Origin: an uncultured Clostridium sp.
GTDB taxonomy: Bacteria; Bacillota; Clostridia; Lachnospirales; Lachnospiraceae
Length of the DNA: 64,000 nucleotides
Direction: 5' to 3'
NCBI GenBank assembly: GCA_946553025.1
Contig: CAMNRM010000024.1
Location: 1-64,000 of the forward strand
Below, piece after piece: positions 1 through 7,735 of the stretch. The notes under the pieces were generated by a model. The model searched no databases. It saw only the letters and a program-made list of their open reading frames with translations, and was not told where the DNA came from. The position numbers and the translations under genes were made by a program. Positions within the stretch are counted from its first letter, which is position 1, and each line of letters begins with the position of its first letter.

Positions 1-93
1 AGCGGTGCGAAAGGGCGTCCTGAAACGCCCTATCCACCACGAAGTTGGAATACCCCAAATCCGGTATGCAAACAGGGAGGCGAGAGAAAATGA
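1..93 (+). CDS. 3' end of upstream gene, probably a type III CRISPR subunit (partial)
   Basis: Only about 30 codons are inside the window. Frame 1 is open from base 1 to a TGA at 91-93, which overlaps the next ATG (90-92) in an ATGA arrangement, the usual packing of co-translated genes here. The visible tail is rich in Pro, Arg and Lys and has no recognisable motif. Frame 2 is also open to a stop at 98-100, so the frame is a judgement based on the ATGA overlap. By position it should be the gene before the double-Cas7 subunit of a type III effector, but the sequence cannot show its family. Confidence 0.4.
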   Translation, partial: SGAKGRPETPYPPRSWNTPNPVCKQGGERK

Positions 94-1469
94 AGATTGA
101 TTTAGGACAGATGTGTGTTTATGATAAAGCAGTTAAGTATGTGATTGAAGCAGAATGCAGGGAACCTCTGCACATCGGGACGGGAAATGGAGAGAGTGGA
201 GATGTACTGATTCACTCGGAAGAGAACCGCCCATTTGTCCAGGCAACAGGAATAGCAGGAGCATTTCGGGAATTTTACCAGGGTAATGAAGCTTTGCAGG
301 TTAAACTATTTGGGGCAGCCTATAAGAGTGATGAAGAAACCGAGGGTAAAACTGAGGGCAATGAAGCGAAGAGCAGAGCATTTTTTACGGATGGATTTTT
401 CGGAAAATCCGCAGTTTATACGGAGATACGTCCACGGGTTCGTATTGACCGGAAGATGGGAACGGCACAATCCGTGAAGACTAAAGGCAGTGAAAAGCAA
501 AGCGGGCAGAAGTTCGAGATGGAATCCGTGGCAGCAGGTTCTTGTTTTTCATTTTCCATTTATTTATATGAAAAAGGGGAAGATTTAGAAACAGAAATGG
601 AACGGGCCTTGAAAGCTCTTCATCAGGGGCGTATCCAATTAGGCGGACAGAAGAGCAATGGCTGTGGATACATAAAATTAAACTCCGTAAAAAAGGCGGT
701 TTATGACTTGTATGACAGAGGTGACAGAAAACTTTGGGTGGAAGAAAACAAGGCAATGGATGAGGTGCTTTCTAAGGTTTTAAGCCAGGGAGAAACAGGA
801 GAGGAACGGGTTTGTCTTACCTTATCTGCACAAACAGAAGGAGGAGTTCTGGTTAAATCTATCGCTGTGACTGAATATGGAAAGGACGTACCGGATGCCG
901 TAAATATCCGCAATCATCGGAGAGAGTATATTCTTCCAGCCAGTTCAGTTAAGGGAGTTATCCGAAGTCAGATTGAGAAAATTGCGGATTACCGGAATTG
1001 TGCAGAATCGGTAACAGAAATATTCGGACGGGAAAGTGAAAATGGCCAGGGGGGTCAGGCCGGAAAGATCCGGTGTTTTGACTGTGTGATTGGGGAAACA
1101 GTAAGCAATGATAAGATCCAGGCACAGAGCAGGATTCATATTGATAAATTTACCGGCAGTGTTATGTATGGCGGGCTGTTCAGCGAGAAAGTTGCCTGCG
1201 GGAAATTGACGATTTCGGTGGAACTCGAGGGTAGTTCAGAGAGAGAAATCGGGCTGATTGTGATGGCACTCAGAGATCTTGCCCTGGGGATAGTTCCTGT
1301 GGGAAGCGGAAGCGGTATAGGACGGGGATATCTGAAGGGAGAAAGCATTACGGTAAAAAAGGGAGAAGAATTATTGGCCGAGATTGACTGCCGGGGCGGA
1401 AGGATAATTCATGGTGCTTCCTATGTAGAACAATGCCTGAAAGCACTTGGACAAAACGGGGAGGGATGA
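90..1469 (+). CDS. Fused double Cas7 (Csm3-like) RAMP protein, type III-D-like CRISPR effector subunit
   Basis: Predicted 459-residue backbone subunit of a type III CRISPR ribonucleoprotein, where Cas7 repeats hold the crRNA and cut target RNA. Two RAMP units are visible. The first has a PLHIGTG strand followed by GDVLI, whose Asp38 sits where Csm3 carries its catalytic Asp, then an LFG and a RIDRKMGTA segment. The second has LPASSVKGVIRS, EIFGRES, HIDKFTGSVMYGG and a C-terminal glycine-rich GSGSGIGRGYLKG, typical of Csm3/Cmr4. Fused Cas7 pairs next to csx19 are known from III-D variants. I chose ATG 90 because GGGAGG lies 9 bases upstream; an upstream TTG at 45 has no such site. It overlaps csx19 by ATGA. 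The second unit lacks an HIG-type first strand, so only the first may be catalytic. Confidence 0.8.
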   Translation: MKIDLGQMCVYDKAVKYVIEAECREPLHIGTGNGESGDVLIHSEENRPFVQATGIAGAFREFYQGNEALQVKLFGAAYKSDEETEGKTEGNEAKSRAFFTDGFFGKSAVYTEIRPRVRIDRKMGTAQSVKTKGSEKQSGQKFEMESVAAGSCFSFSIYLYEKGEDLETEMERALKALHQGRIQLGGQKSNGCGYIKLNSVKKAVYDLYDRGDRKLWVEENKAMDEVLSKVLSQGETGEERVCLTLSAQTEGGVLVKSIAVTEYGKDVPDAVNIRNHRREYILPASSVKGVIRSQIEKIADYRNCAESVTEIFGRESENGQGGQAGKIRCFDCVIGETVSNDKIQAQSRIHIDKFTGSVMYGGLFSEKVACGKLTISVELEGSSEREIGLIVMALRDLALGIVPVGSGSGIGRGYLKGESITVKKGEELLAEIDCRGGRIIHGASYVEQCLKALGQNGEG

Positions 1470-1876
1470 GGATGGAGAGGAAAGAGATAGCAGAGGGTTT
1501 ATTCATTGAAACTGTTGATTTGGAGGAGGCTAAAGTCCTGGTTGGCAAATATGATTATATTATTGCCCATATGATCAGTGAACTGCAGTTTGGGATACCA
1601 GAAGAGGTAATGATTAACTGGGAAGAATTGCAGGAACTTCATGCCTTTTGTCTGGACGGGGAACTCCATGTGTTTGGAAGCCCGGGAGAACTTGAGGCAG
1701 TAAGGGTGGATGAGGAAGAAGGATGCAGGGAGTTTTTGGAAAAATCTTACCGGATGAGGAATCAGAAGATTTTAAAAGTAAGGGAATATCTGAAAGCGGA
1801 TGAAGACGGACAGGCCGTAGTGGTATACACCAGGCCATTTGCTGTGGTAAAGGAGGGGCAGGGTAATGGGATATGA
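1466..1876 (+). CDS. csx19: Csx19-like (TIGR03984-type) CRISPR-associated protein
   Basis: A 136-residue acidic protein between two RAMP genes. It has no RAMP glycine loop or nuclease motif. Size, position and a mixed alpha/beta look fit Csx19, a small subunit of III-D effectors. The ATG at 1466 overlaps the stop of the double-Cas7 gene (ATGA) and has GGGGAGG upstream; the open frame extends further up, but that start would lie inside the previous gene. Its end overlaps the next RAMP gene by 11 bases, so the three genes are one translational unit. The family call rests largely on context: no diagnostic residue motif was recognised, and a profile comparison would settle it. Confidence 0.6.
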   Translation: MRMERKEIAEGLFIETVDLEEAKVLVGKYDYIIAHMISELQFGIPEEVMINWEELQELHAFCLDGELHVFGSPGELEAVRVDEEEGCREFLEKSYRMRNQKILKVREYLKADEDGQAVVVYTRPFAVVKEGQGNGI

Positions 1877-2573
1877 TGGTGATTCTAAAGGCGGGTATAA
1901 GTATAACGGTTATGTAGGAGCACCCTATAATTTTGTTGCTATCAATAAGAAGGTTATCAGGAAAAATAAGGAGGAACTACAGGCTCATAATGTAATTGAT
2001 AACCAATTGAAATCCGGGAAGATTTGTTATGAAATAGAAGCAGTCACACCTATATTTGTATCGGAAGGAAAGAAAGAAGGGAAAGAAACCGAGGAGTTTT
2101 ATCGGAATTGTTATGGAAACTATGCTATTCCCGGCAGCACTATCCGGGGACTGGTTCGGAGCAATGTGCAGATATTAAGCAGTTCTTCCGTTGCAGAGGA
2201 TATTCAGGATGGGGTTTTGATGTATCGGAATGTGGCGAATGAAAATATAAAAGATGGAGAAATAGATTCAAAATCTTTATTGAAAAAGGTTAAGGCAGGT
2301 TATATTGTTAGAAAAGAGGAAAAATATTTTATTTTACCTACAGTAGTTGATAAAATGAATAAAAATCGAAAAAAAAGAAATTATTATCTGCTTAATGAAC
2401 GAGAAATCATGGAGGAAAATTATAAAGGGTTCGAAGAACTTAGAAATATAGAACTGCAATATCTAAATGAACCATTTGACGAAGAAACAAAGAGTCCATT
2501 CAAAAAAGATATTCGAGAAACAAAAGTTCATTATATTGGCAAGCCTAATCCAGAATATAAGCCATATATATGA
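1866..2573 (+). CDS. TIGR03986-like RAMP protein (Cas7 with insertion), N-terminal part, frameshifted
   Basis: First 235 codons of a long RAMP protein continued in another frame by the ORF ending at 3966. Visible are an N-terminal YVGAPYNFV segment, an EAVTPIFVSEG strand matching the first RAMP strand, and IPGSTIRGLVRSNVQIL, the conserved helix start shared with Csm3/Cmr proteins. The frame stops at TGA 2571-2573 directly after an (AT)4 run at 2564-2571. One more AT, or loss of one base, would join it to the downstream frame and give a single protein of about 700 residues, the expected size of this family. Fourth gene of the operon, overlapping csx19 by 11 bases. As read, the product is truncated and lacks its C-terminal glycine loop. 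Confidence 0.75.
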   Translation: MGYDGDSKGGYKYNGYVGAPYNFVAINKKVIRKNKEELQAHNVIDNQLKSGKICYEIEAVTPIFVSEGKKEGKETEEFYRNCYGNYAIPGSTIRGLVRSNVQILSSSSVAEDIQDGVLMYRNVANENIKDGEIDSKSLLKKVKAGYIVRKEEKYFILPTVVDKMNKNRKKRNYYLLNEREIMEENYKGFEELRNIELQYLNEPFDEETKSPFKKDIRETKVHYIGKPNPEYKPYI

Positions 2574-3966
2574 GGTATATTATCTGTTGAAAAAGAATGA
2601 TCAAATTGCAGAACTACATTTTATAAAAAATGAAAAAAGAGAAAACAAAGAATTTAAAAAAGGATATTTGCTTTCGTCAGGTCCTGTACCGGAAAAAAAG
2701 GTTATCTATGTAATTCCTCAACTTGATGAAAAAGGTGAATGTATACCAATTCCTCCAAAAGATATTGATACCTACCAAAGAGATTATGAGGGGAAAAAGA
2801 ATCAGATTGAAACTATCGATAAAGAGTTTTATCGTCTGCCACGGGAGGGAGAGATAAAACCGATATTTTATACTTTTTTAGCTACTAAACTATATTTTGG
2901 TTTTACTCCAAGCCTTAGACTATTTTATGAAAAAAGTATTTATGCGGGGCTTTCTGCTGAACAAAAAGAAATAGGGATAGATTATGCTAAAAGCTTATTT
3001 GGGTACAGTCACGAAAAAGAAAGCTATAAATCTCGTTTATCTTTTATGGATGCAGAATTAAAATTTGATAAGGGTCAGACAACTAAGAATGTTTCTTTGA
3101 TTTTGGGAGGACCAAAACCTACCAGTTATTTGGACTATCTTAAGGGAGAAAAAGGAAAGGCTGTTTCTTATAATCAGGATTTTGAACTGCGAGGAATCAA
3201 ACAATACTGGCTGAAAAAAGAGGTTGAAAAAGGAAATAAAGAAGATAATGAGAAGGTAATTACCAAATTTTGGCCATATAATATAGGAAATGTATTCAAT
3301 GGAGAGATTCGTTTTAGCAATTTGACAAAAGAGGAATTAGGATTGCTTCTCTGGGGACTTTTTTTAGAGAAAGGAAGCAATCAGAATATCGGTAAGGGAA
3401 AATCTTACGGATATGGACAGATAAAAGTACGCCTTACACAGCTGCAGATTTTGAATCAGGATGCTCTTTATGGAAGTGATAGTCTTTGTATGAAGCCCTA
3501 TCAGGATGAAACTTCCCAAAAGGATGTTTATATCTCAGGAATAAAGGAAGAACTGAGCCGCCTGCTGGGAAGAGAGATTATGAAAGAGCCGAGAATAAAA
3601 GACTTTTTTATGATGAAAAATGCGGGAAGTATACCGTCAAATGAGAGAACAAAATATATGGAATTGCAGGAGTATCAGCCTCGGGTAACGAACCTGGTTT
3701 GCCTTCCTGGTGTAAAGGATGTTGTGGAAGGAAACGCTGCCGTCGCCCAGAAAGATGGAAAGAAAGATTCTGGGAATAAATGGAAAAATGATAGGAGTAA
3801 GAAAAATAAAGATTCTCAGGAAAATAACAGAAAGCAGAATGGAAAAAAGAATGATAATGCAAACAAAGCAAATTCCAGGGATAGGGGGTATAGTTCAGGA
3901 GGAAACGTGGGTACTTCTATGGGAGATTTATTAAAAGGGTTTGAAGTAGGGCAATCATTTTTTTGA
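2467..3966 (+). CDS. TIGR03986-like RAMP protein (Cas7 with insertion), C-terminal part, frameshifted
   Basis: Continuation of the preceding RAMP gene in the +1 frame. Sequence that looks homologous starts at about 2572 (EVYYLLKKND); codons 2467-2571 overlap the upstream part out of frame and are probably not used. The segment contains ATKLYFGFTPSLRLFYEKS, SRLSFMDAEL and LGGPKPTSYLDYL, then a NIGKGKSYGYGQIKV glycine-rich loop near codon 310, the RAMP signature. A Lys/Asn/Asp-rich low-complexity tail covers roughly the last 75 residues. Independent translation would need ATG 2467 or an internal start, and neither has a good ribosome site. It is therefore more likely half of a broken, slippage-switched or mis-sequenced gene than a separate one. 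Confidence 0.7.
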   Translation: MNHLTKKQRVHSKKIFEKQKFIILASLIQNISHIYEVYYLLKKNDQIAELHFIKNEKRENKEFKKGYLLSSGPVPEKKVIYVIPQLDEKGECIPIPPKDIDTYQRDYEGKKNQIETIDKEFYRLPREGEIKPIFYTFLATKLYFGFTPSLRLFYEKSIYAGLSAEQKEIGIDYAKSLFGYSHEKESYKSRLSFMDAELKFDKGQTTKNVSLILGGPKPTSYLDYLKGEKGKAVSYNQDFELRGIKQYWLKKEVEKGNKEDNEKVITKFWPYNIGNVFNGEIRFSNLTKEELGLLLWGLFLEKGSNQNIGKGKSYGYGQIKVRLTQLQILNQDALYGSDSLCMKPYQDETSQKDVYISGIKEELSRLLGREIMKEPRIKDFFMMKNAGSIPSNERTKYMELQEYQPRVTNLVCLPGVKDVVEGNAAVAQKDGKKDSGNKWKNDRSKKNKDSQENNRKQNGKKNDNANKANSRDRGYSSGGNVGTSMGDLLKGFEVGQSFF

Positions 3967-4034
3967 TAAATTTGAAAAAAGTTAAAAAGGGGAGATTTTT
4001 TTATAAGGGTCAGAGAATCTGATAAAAAATTGGT

Positions 4035-4060
4035 TCAAGAGAAAAATTCAAGAGAAAAAT
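4035..4060 (+). repeat. 13-bp tandem direct repeat before the accessory-gene promoter
   Basis: Two exact adjacent copies of TCAAGAGAAAAAT in the 207-base gap between the RAMP gene and the membrane-protein gene, just upstream of the promoter at 4071-4099. It may be a regulator site or simple slippage in AT-rich DNA. Confidence 0.7.
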
Positions 4061-4070
4061 TAAAAAATGA

Positions 4071-4099
4071 TTGCGTAGGATAGAGTAGGATGGTATAAT
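4071..4099 (+). promoter_or_regulatory. Predicted sigma-A promoter of the accessory genes
   Basis: TTGCGT (4071-4076) and a perfect TATAAT (4094-4099), 17 bases apart, lead into the gene at 4174. This suggests that the membrane/nuclease group is transcribed independently of the RAMP operon. Confidence 0.5.
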
Positions 4100-4173
4100 T
4101 ATATATACTGTAAAAAGAAAAGGTCTAAGAAACAACCTATTGATGAATATATTTTTGAAGAAGGGCAAACAAC

Positions 4174-4569
4174 ATGAGTGATAAATTTAAATCTACTCTA
4201 CTATGGACGATATATATAGCTATGGTGCTTGTAGGGGGATTTACAATCGTATTATTAGGTGTTAATGTTTTGGCACCCACATTTTTTCCACAAGCGAACA
4301 TAAGTGGAATTAAGGAATATATAAATACATTTTGTGTGATTTTGAGTTTTTTGTCTGTTGGTCTGGGAATATATTCTATATGGCAGGCTAATGGAAGTGG
4401 GAAACAGGCAAATGAAATCTTAAAATCAATTCGAGCAATAGAACGTGAGCAGCATTTGTCGCAGGATTTAATGAGGGTAATTACAAATGTTGTAGATAAT
4501 GGAAAAACAATGAAGACTTCTAATATTAACCATGAGGGGATTTGGAAACAGGATAATGATATAATCTGA
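4174..4569 (+). CDS. Small two-helix membrane protein of unknown function
   Basis: 131 residues, family not recognised. Two hydrophobic segments are clear, at about residues 9-33 (LLWTIYIAMVLVGG onward) and 47-69 (TFCVILSFLSVGLGIYSIW), followed by a soluble, charged C-terminal helix containing IRAIEREQHLSQD. This is a hairpin anchor with a cytoplasmic tail. It is the first gene after a TATAAT promoter and sits 24 bases before the next gene. Small membrane proteins are often ancillary parts of type III CRISPR and other defence loci, where they may act as membrane effectors or anchors; nothing here shows pore or enzyme residues. Codons are strongly AT-biased, like its neighbours and unlike the window beyond 7.8 kb. 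Confidence 0.7.
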   Translation: MSDKFKSTLLWTIYIAMVLVGGFTIVLLGVNVLAPTFFPQANISGIKEYINTFCVILSFLSVGLGIYSIWQANGSGKQANEILKSIRAIEREQHLSQDLMRVITNVVDNGKTMKTSNINHEGIWKQDNDII

Positions 4570-4592
4570 TAAAAAATTTGGAGATGAGAACT

Positions 4593-5090
4593 ATGTGTAT
4601 GAAATATGTGAATGCATCTGCCAGATGCTATAAGTCTATAACATTGGTGGATAATAATATTATGTCTTATGATATTCCATTTATAAGCATAAGGCATGAT
4701 AACATTGGAACGCAAATTGCTATTAGTAAATTTTCAATAGTTACCAGTATTGATCTTTTAGGAACTAGTAACGAAGAACATAAAGCTGAAAATCCGCTAG
4801 AAAGTAAAAGAACTCTTGATTTTATTATTAGATTGACTAAGTGTTGTAGTGATGATAATAAACGTATTGGATATGATTTAGATCATTTTTCAATAAATTT
4901 AGCTGATATATATGAAACAGAACAGGTGGGAAAGGCATGTTTTGATTTCTTAAACTATACAAGAACGACAAATATTGATAGACTTGACCTTCCTGGTGGA
5001 TTGGGAAAATACGTTATTAAAATTTTAATCAAGGATTCAGAAGATAAAAATTATACAATACAGGCTATGTCACAATTGATTGTGGTATAG
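4593..5090 (+). CDS. Unrecognised soluble protein in the CRISPR accessory group
   Basis: 165 residues, no known family recognised. The pattern of short alternating hydrophobic stretches (ITLVDNNIMSYDIPFISI, QIAISKFSIV, YVIKILIK) suggests a mostly beta fold, and no transmembrane segment or signal peptide is seen. ATG 4593 has GGAG nine bases upstream; an earlier in-frame ATG at 4584 and a TTG at 4578 are alternatives. It lies between the membrane protein and the putative nuclease, all in one direction with short gaps, so a joint function is likely. It carries no CARF or HEPN motif that I can see. Confidence 0.65.
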   Translation: MCMKYVNASARCYKSITLVDNNIMSYDIPFISIRHDNIGTQIAISKFSIVTSIDLLGTSNEEHKAENPLESKRTLDFIIRLTKCCSDDNKRIGYDLDHFSINLADIYETEQVGKACFDFLNYTRTTNIDRLDLPGGLGKYVIKILIKDSEDKNYTIQAMSQLIVV

Positions 5091-5095
5091 AAAGT

Positions 5096-5218
5096 TTGCT
5101 GAGAGAATTTTTAACTCTCCAGTTATCTGATGAATTGAATTATAGTGAAAAAAAGAAGTTAGCGGTGCAAGTAACCTGTAGTTTAAGTAAAAGATATTGG
5201 GAATCAATAATTTGGTGA
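5096..5218 (+). CDS. Possible 40-residue ORF upstream of the nuclease
   Basis: In the 132 bases between two genes, frame 2 stays open from 5048 to a TGA at 5216-5218 and reads as a plausible amphipathic peptide (LLREFLTLQLSDELNY, then KKKLAVQV). The only standard start is TTG 5096 with no clear ribosome site, so it may instead be a remnant of a longer C-terminus of the preceding gene lost by frameshift. The stop lies four bases before the nuclease ATG, which would suit translational coupling. Confidence 0.35.
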   Translation: MLREFLTLQLSDELNYSEKKKLAVQVTCSLSKRYWESIIW

Positions 5219-5222
5219 AAAA

Positions 5223-5963
5223 ATGAATAAACAGCCTAATCTAAAAAGCCTATTCGCTGCCTTACAGACAGATATGGTATCAAAAGCCCAATTTAGTAAT
5301 GTATTGAATCATCCCGTTGACAAAGGGGACAATTCTGAAGAAAATTGGATTAAATGGTTTGATGATTATCTCCCTAAAAGGTATAAGGCAGCAAAAGCAA
5401 CAGTTGTCGATTCACAGGGAAACATTAGTGAGCAAATAGACCTTGCTTTATATGATATACAATATTCATACTTAGCGTTCAATCAAAATGGCATTTTGTA
5501 TATTCCGGCAGAAAGTGTTTATGCAGTATTTGAGGTTAAACAGAATTTAAATAAAGCACATATGAAATATGCGGGGGAAAAAGCTGAAAGTGTTCGAAAT
5601 TTATATAGAACGTCTGCTTCAATCCCATATGCAGGTGGTGTATATCCGCCAAAACCTTTGCATCGTATTCTTGCTGGAATATTAACCACAACCGCCGAAT
5701 GGAAAGAACCATTTGGAAATCCATTCAAAAAATGTCTTAATGAATATACGGAAAAACAACAGATAGATTGTGGCTGTGTTTTAGAGGGTGGAGCTTTTTG
5801 TTTTGATTATCCTACCAATAATTTAAGAACAAGCAACCAAGAAGAATCATTAGTGTATTTCTTTTTGCAATTATTGATATTACTCCAGAATATGGGAACA
5901 GTTCCTGCTATTGATTTAGCTGAATATATGAAAGCATTGGAGATTTTAGAGGAAATTATTTAA
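5223..5963 (+). CDS. Putative PD-(D/E)XK nuclease-like protein, resembling DUF6602
   Basis: 246 residues. The core SEQIDLALYD followed about 22 residues later by VYAVFEVKQNL gives Glu70, Asp73, Glu104 and Lys106, the D-x(n)-E-x-K arrangement of restriction-like nucleases. The FEVK strand preceded by a sugar/hydrophobic loop is how DUF6602 proteins look. A Cys pair (CGC) occurs near residue 183, and the last 40 residues form a helical hydrophobic end. It is the last gene of the accessory group next to a type III CRISPR locus, which would fit a DNA or RNA nuclease used in interference or abortive defence. No CARF sensor is fused to it. The fold is inferred from motif spacing alone. The start ATG has GGTG close upstream. 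Confidence 0.6.
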   Translation: MNKQPNLKSLFAALQTDMVSKAQFSNVLNHPVDKGDNSEENWIKWFDDYLPKRYKAAKATVVDSQGNISEQIDLALYDIQYSYLAFNQNGILYIPAESVYAVFEVKQNLNKAHMKYAGEKAESVRNLYRTSASIPYAGGVYPPKPLHRILAGILTTTAEWKEPFGNPFKKCLNEYTEKQQIDCGCVLEGGAFCFDYPTNNLRTSNQEESLVYFFLQLLILLQNMGTVPAIDLAEYMKALEILEEII

Positions 5964-6030
5964 TAATTAAGCAAAAGATAATTTTATCAAAAATGCAAGA
6001 AGTAGTATTACTTAACAGTTAAAAGTTTGC

Positions 6031-6435
6031 TCAATTAACAAGCCGGTCAAAATTTCCTTGTTTAACTGAGATTTGCCTGCTAAAAATTATTTTAGTTATG
6101 GTTAAGCTGTCCTGTTTTGCCATTTGTACTACATGAGAAACCGATTCATCTCCTTCCCAGCCACAAATTGCCTTATCGCTATCATGGATCTGGATAGAAA
6201 GCGGCAGACAGAAGATTTTTGTCAGGTTTCCAATCAATACGCCAACAGTACCAAAGAAATGACCATGAATAAACGCTTGTTTTGAAGCACTTTCGGATTT
6301 CTGAATCATCTTTTTGGTACAGGGCATATATTTTCCATCTAATGCCCTCTTTGTACCATCCCCGATTAGCACTGTTCTGCCGGAAATCTGATGAAGCGGA
6401 GCATGGTCAGCAACGGTTTGTACCTATTAAACATG
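6031..6435 (-). pseudogene. Transposase fragment (DDE, IS4-like group)
   Basis: The minus strand encodes TVLIGDGTK, DGKYMPCTKKM and ASKQAFIHGHFFGTVGVLIG, which match the first catalytic block of IS4-type transposases of Clostridia (GDGxK, MPxxKK, GHxxGxxGxL). Reading back from the ATG at 6372, the frame stays open with related sequence to about 6435, where two stops follow. The C-terminal catalytic part is gone and ends at 6031. No terminal inverted repeats were found. It is a decayed insertion that separates the accessory genes from the CRISPR remnant. Confidence 0.65.
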
Positions 6436-6539
6436 CCAGTTTTTATCCAGAAATAGTGAGCTTTTAGAATATTCAAACAAATACCTCCTAAAAATGGGCC
6501 TGGAAATGCTGTATTTTACAGGGTTTTTTAAAGGATACC

Positions 6540-6651
6540 GTAGAAATGGGAGAAGCCCGAGATAGGGCATTGATACAGTCATTTTCTATAGCATCCATTT
6601 GTCTTTTGGTTAAAGTAGAAATGGGAGAAGCCCAAAGGTACTAAGACAAAC
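6540..6651 (+). CRISPR. Minimal or decayed CRISPR array: one repeat, one spacer, degenerate terminal repeat
   Basis: GTAGAAATGGGAGAAGCCC occurs exactly at 6540-6558 and 6615-6633, a period of 75 bases. The first copy extends to a likely 37-bp repeat ending in TTGATAC at 6576 and contains a GCCC-GAGATA-GGGC hairpin of the kind Cas6 binds. The second copy diverges in its 3' half, as terminal repeats do. The 38-base segment 6577-6614 is spacer-sized. The array sits 125 bases before cas6 and beside a broken transposase. Orientation is uncertain. Confidence 0.65.
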
Positions 6652-6681
6652 GATTCTGTAACATATTTACCATCAAAAAAT

Positions 6682-6725
6682 ACAGGTATCTGTCTTGGAT
6701 GAATTGACAGAGATACCTGTTTTTT
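6682..6725 (+). terminator. Rho-independent terminator between the array and cas6
   Basis: ACAGGTATCTGTC (6682-6694) pairs with GACAGAGATACCTGT (6706-6720) with a two-base bulge and is followed by T6. It would end transcripts of the CRISPR remnant before cas6. Confidence 0.75.
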
Positions 6726-6775
6726 GCATACAAATAAATAGGTTTTAAGATTAAAAACCAGGGAGTATAGGAATT

Positions 6776-7705
6776 ATGGATTTACAGCAAATAGAGAGAG
6801 CATTGCAGGTTCGCTATATTAAATTACATTTTGGGCTTTATTTGGTGGAGGATAGCCGACTTCCCATGAATAAAGTATCGGCAATTAGAGGCGGTATTGG
6901 GGAAATGCTGCTGCGGGCGAATTGTATTCGGGACAGAAATTGCGGGGAATGTGATTTTGAGAAAGAATGTATTGTGAGGAGAACTATTTACTCGCAGTTT
7001 GAGGAAAAACCTAAGTTTGTTACATCGGGAGAAAGTGCAGGCTATGTGCTGGAATGTGAAAATTATGAGGTAGAATTCCAAAGGGGAGATATTTTAGAGT
7101 TTCAGCTTCTTTTGTTTGGAAAGACGATTATTTATTTCAGCCAGTTTGTCCAGGCTATCTATCAATTTGGAAGGGTCGGTATTGGGAAGGAACATTCCTG
7201 TTATGAGATTGCTTATATCAGAAATACGCAGGGGAAAGATATTCTTAAAAGACAGGATATTTGTATGGATCAGTGTAAGGTGCTTACTTTATGGGATTAT
7301 GTACAATATCGGCAAAAACAGTGTTCGGGCTGGGAAAACAGGATTCGTTTTAAAACTCCGGTTACGTTAAAGTATCAGGGGAATTTTCAGCAGAGTTTAT
7401 CGATGGAGGCAGTTCTTCCGGCAGTACTTCGACGAATTTATATTATGGACTGTTTTGAAGGACTGGGATGTGAAGAATTACACTGGGATGAAGGCTTGCC
7501 GGAGGTTTTGCAGGAAACTTCTTATCCGATTACGGTCAATCGCTATTCCAGCACACAGAATCAAAAAATGCCGTTGCGAGGAATTAAGGGGGAAATGTTG
7601 CTGTCCGGGATACCGGAGAAACTTTTACCGATTTTATTGGCAGGAGAAATACTGCACATTGGAAAAAATACGAGTTTTGGGTTTGGCCGTTATCATATAT
7701 TTTAA
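6776..7705 (+). CDS. cas6: Cas6 pre-crRNA processing endoribonuclease
   Basis: 309 residues. Cas6 cuts CRISPR transcripts within each repeat to make crRNA. The C-terminal RAMP glycine-rich loop GKNTSFGFGRYHI ends the protein, as in Cas6 proteins of the PF10040 type. An N-terminal half includes IRGGIGEMLLR and a cysteine cluster C-x5-CGEC-x5-C near residues 51-65 that may bind metal and is common in clostridial type III-linked Cas6. GIKGEMLLSG lies in the C-terminal domain. The gene stands alone after a terminator, so it should have its own promoter in the AT-rich 6727-6770 stretch; GGAG and AGGA lie just before the ATG. Catalytic residues vary in this family and were not assigned. Confidence 0.85.
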   Translation: MDLQQIERALQVRYIKLHFGLYLVEDSRLPMNKVSAIRGGIGEMLLRANCIRDRNCGECDFEKECIVRRTIYSQFEEKPKFVTSGESAGYVLECENYEVEFQRGDILEFQLLLFGKTIIYFSQFVQAIYQFGRVGIGKEHSCYEIAYIRNTQGKDILKRQDICMDQCKVLTLWDYVQYRQKQCSGWENRIRFKTPVTLKYQGNFQQSLSMEAVLPAVLRRIYIMDCFEGLGCEELHWDEGLPEVLQETSYPITVNRYSSTQNQKMPLRGIKGEMLLSGIPEKLLPILLAGEILHIGKNTSFGFGRYHIF

Positions 7706-7735
7706 CCCCTATTGTATGACAAGCAATAATAATAC

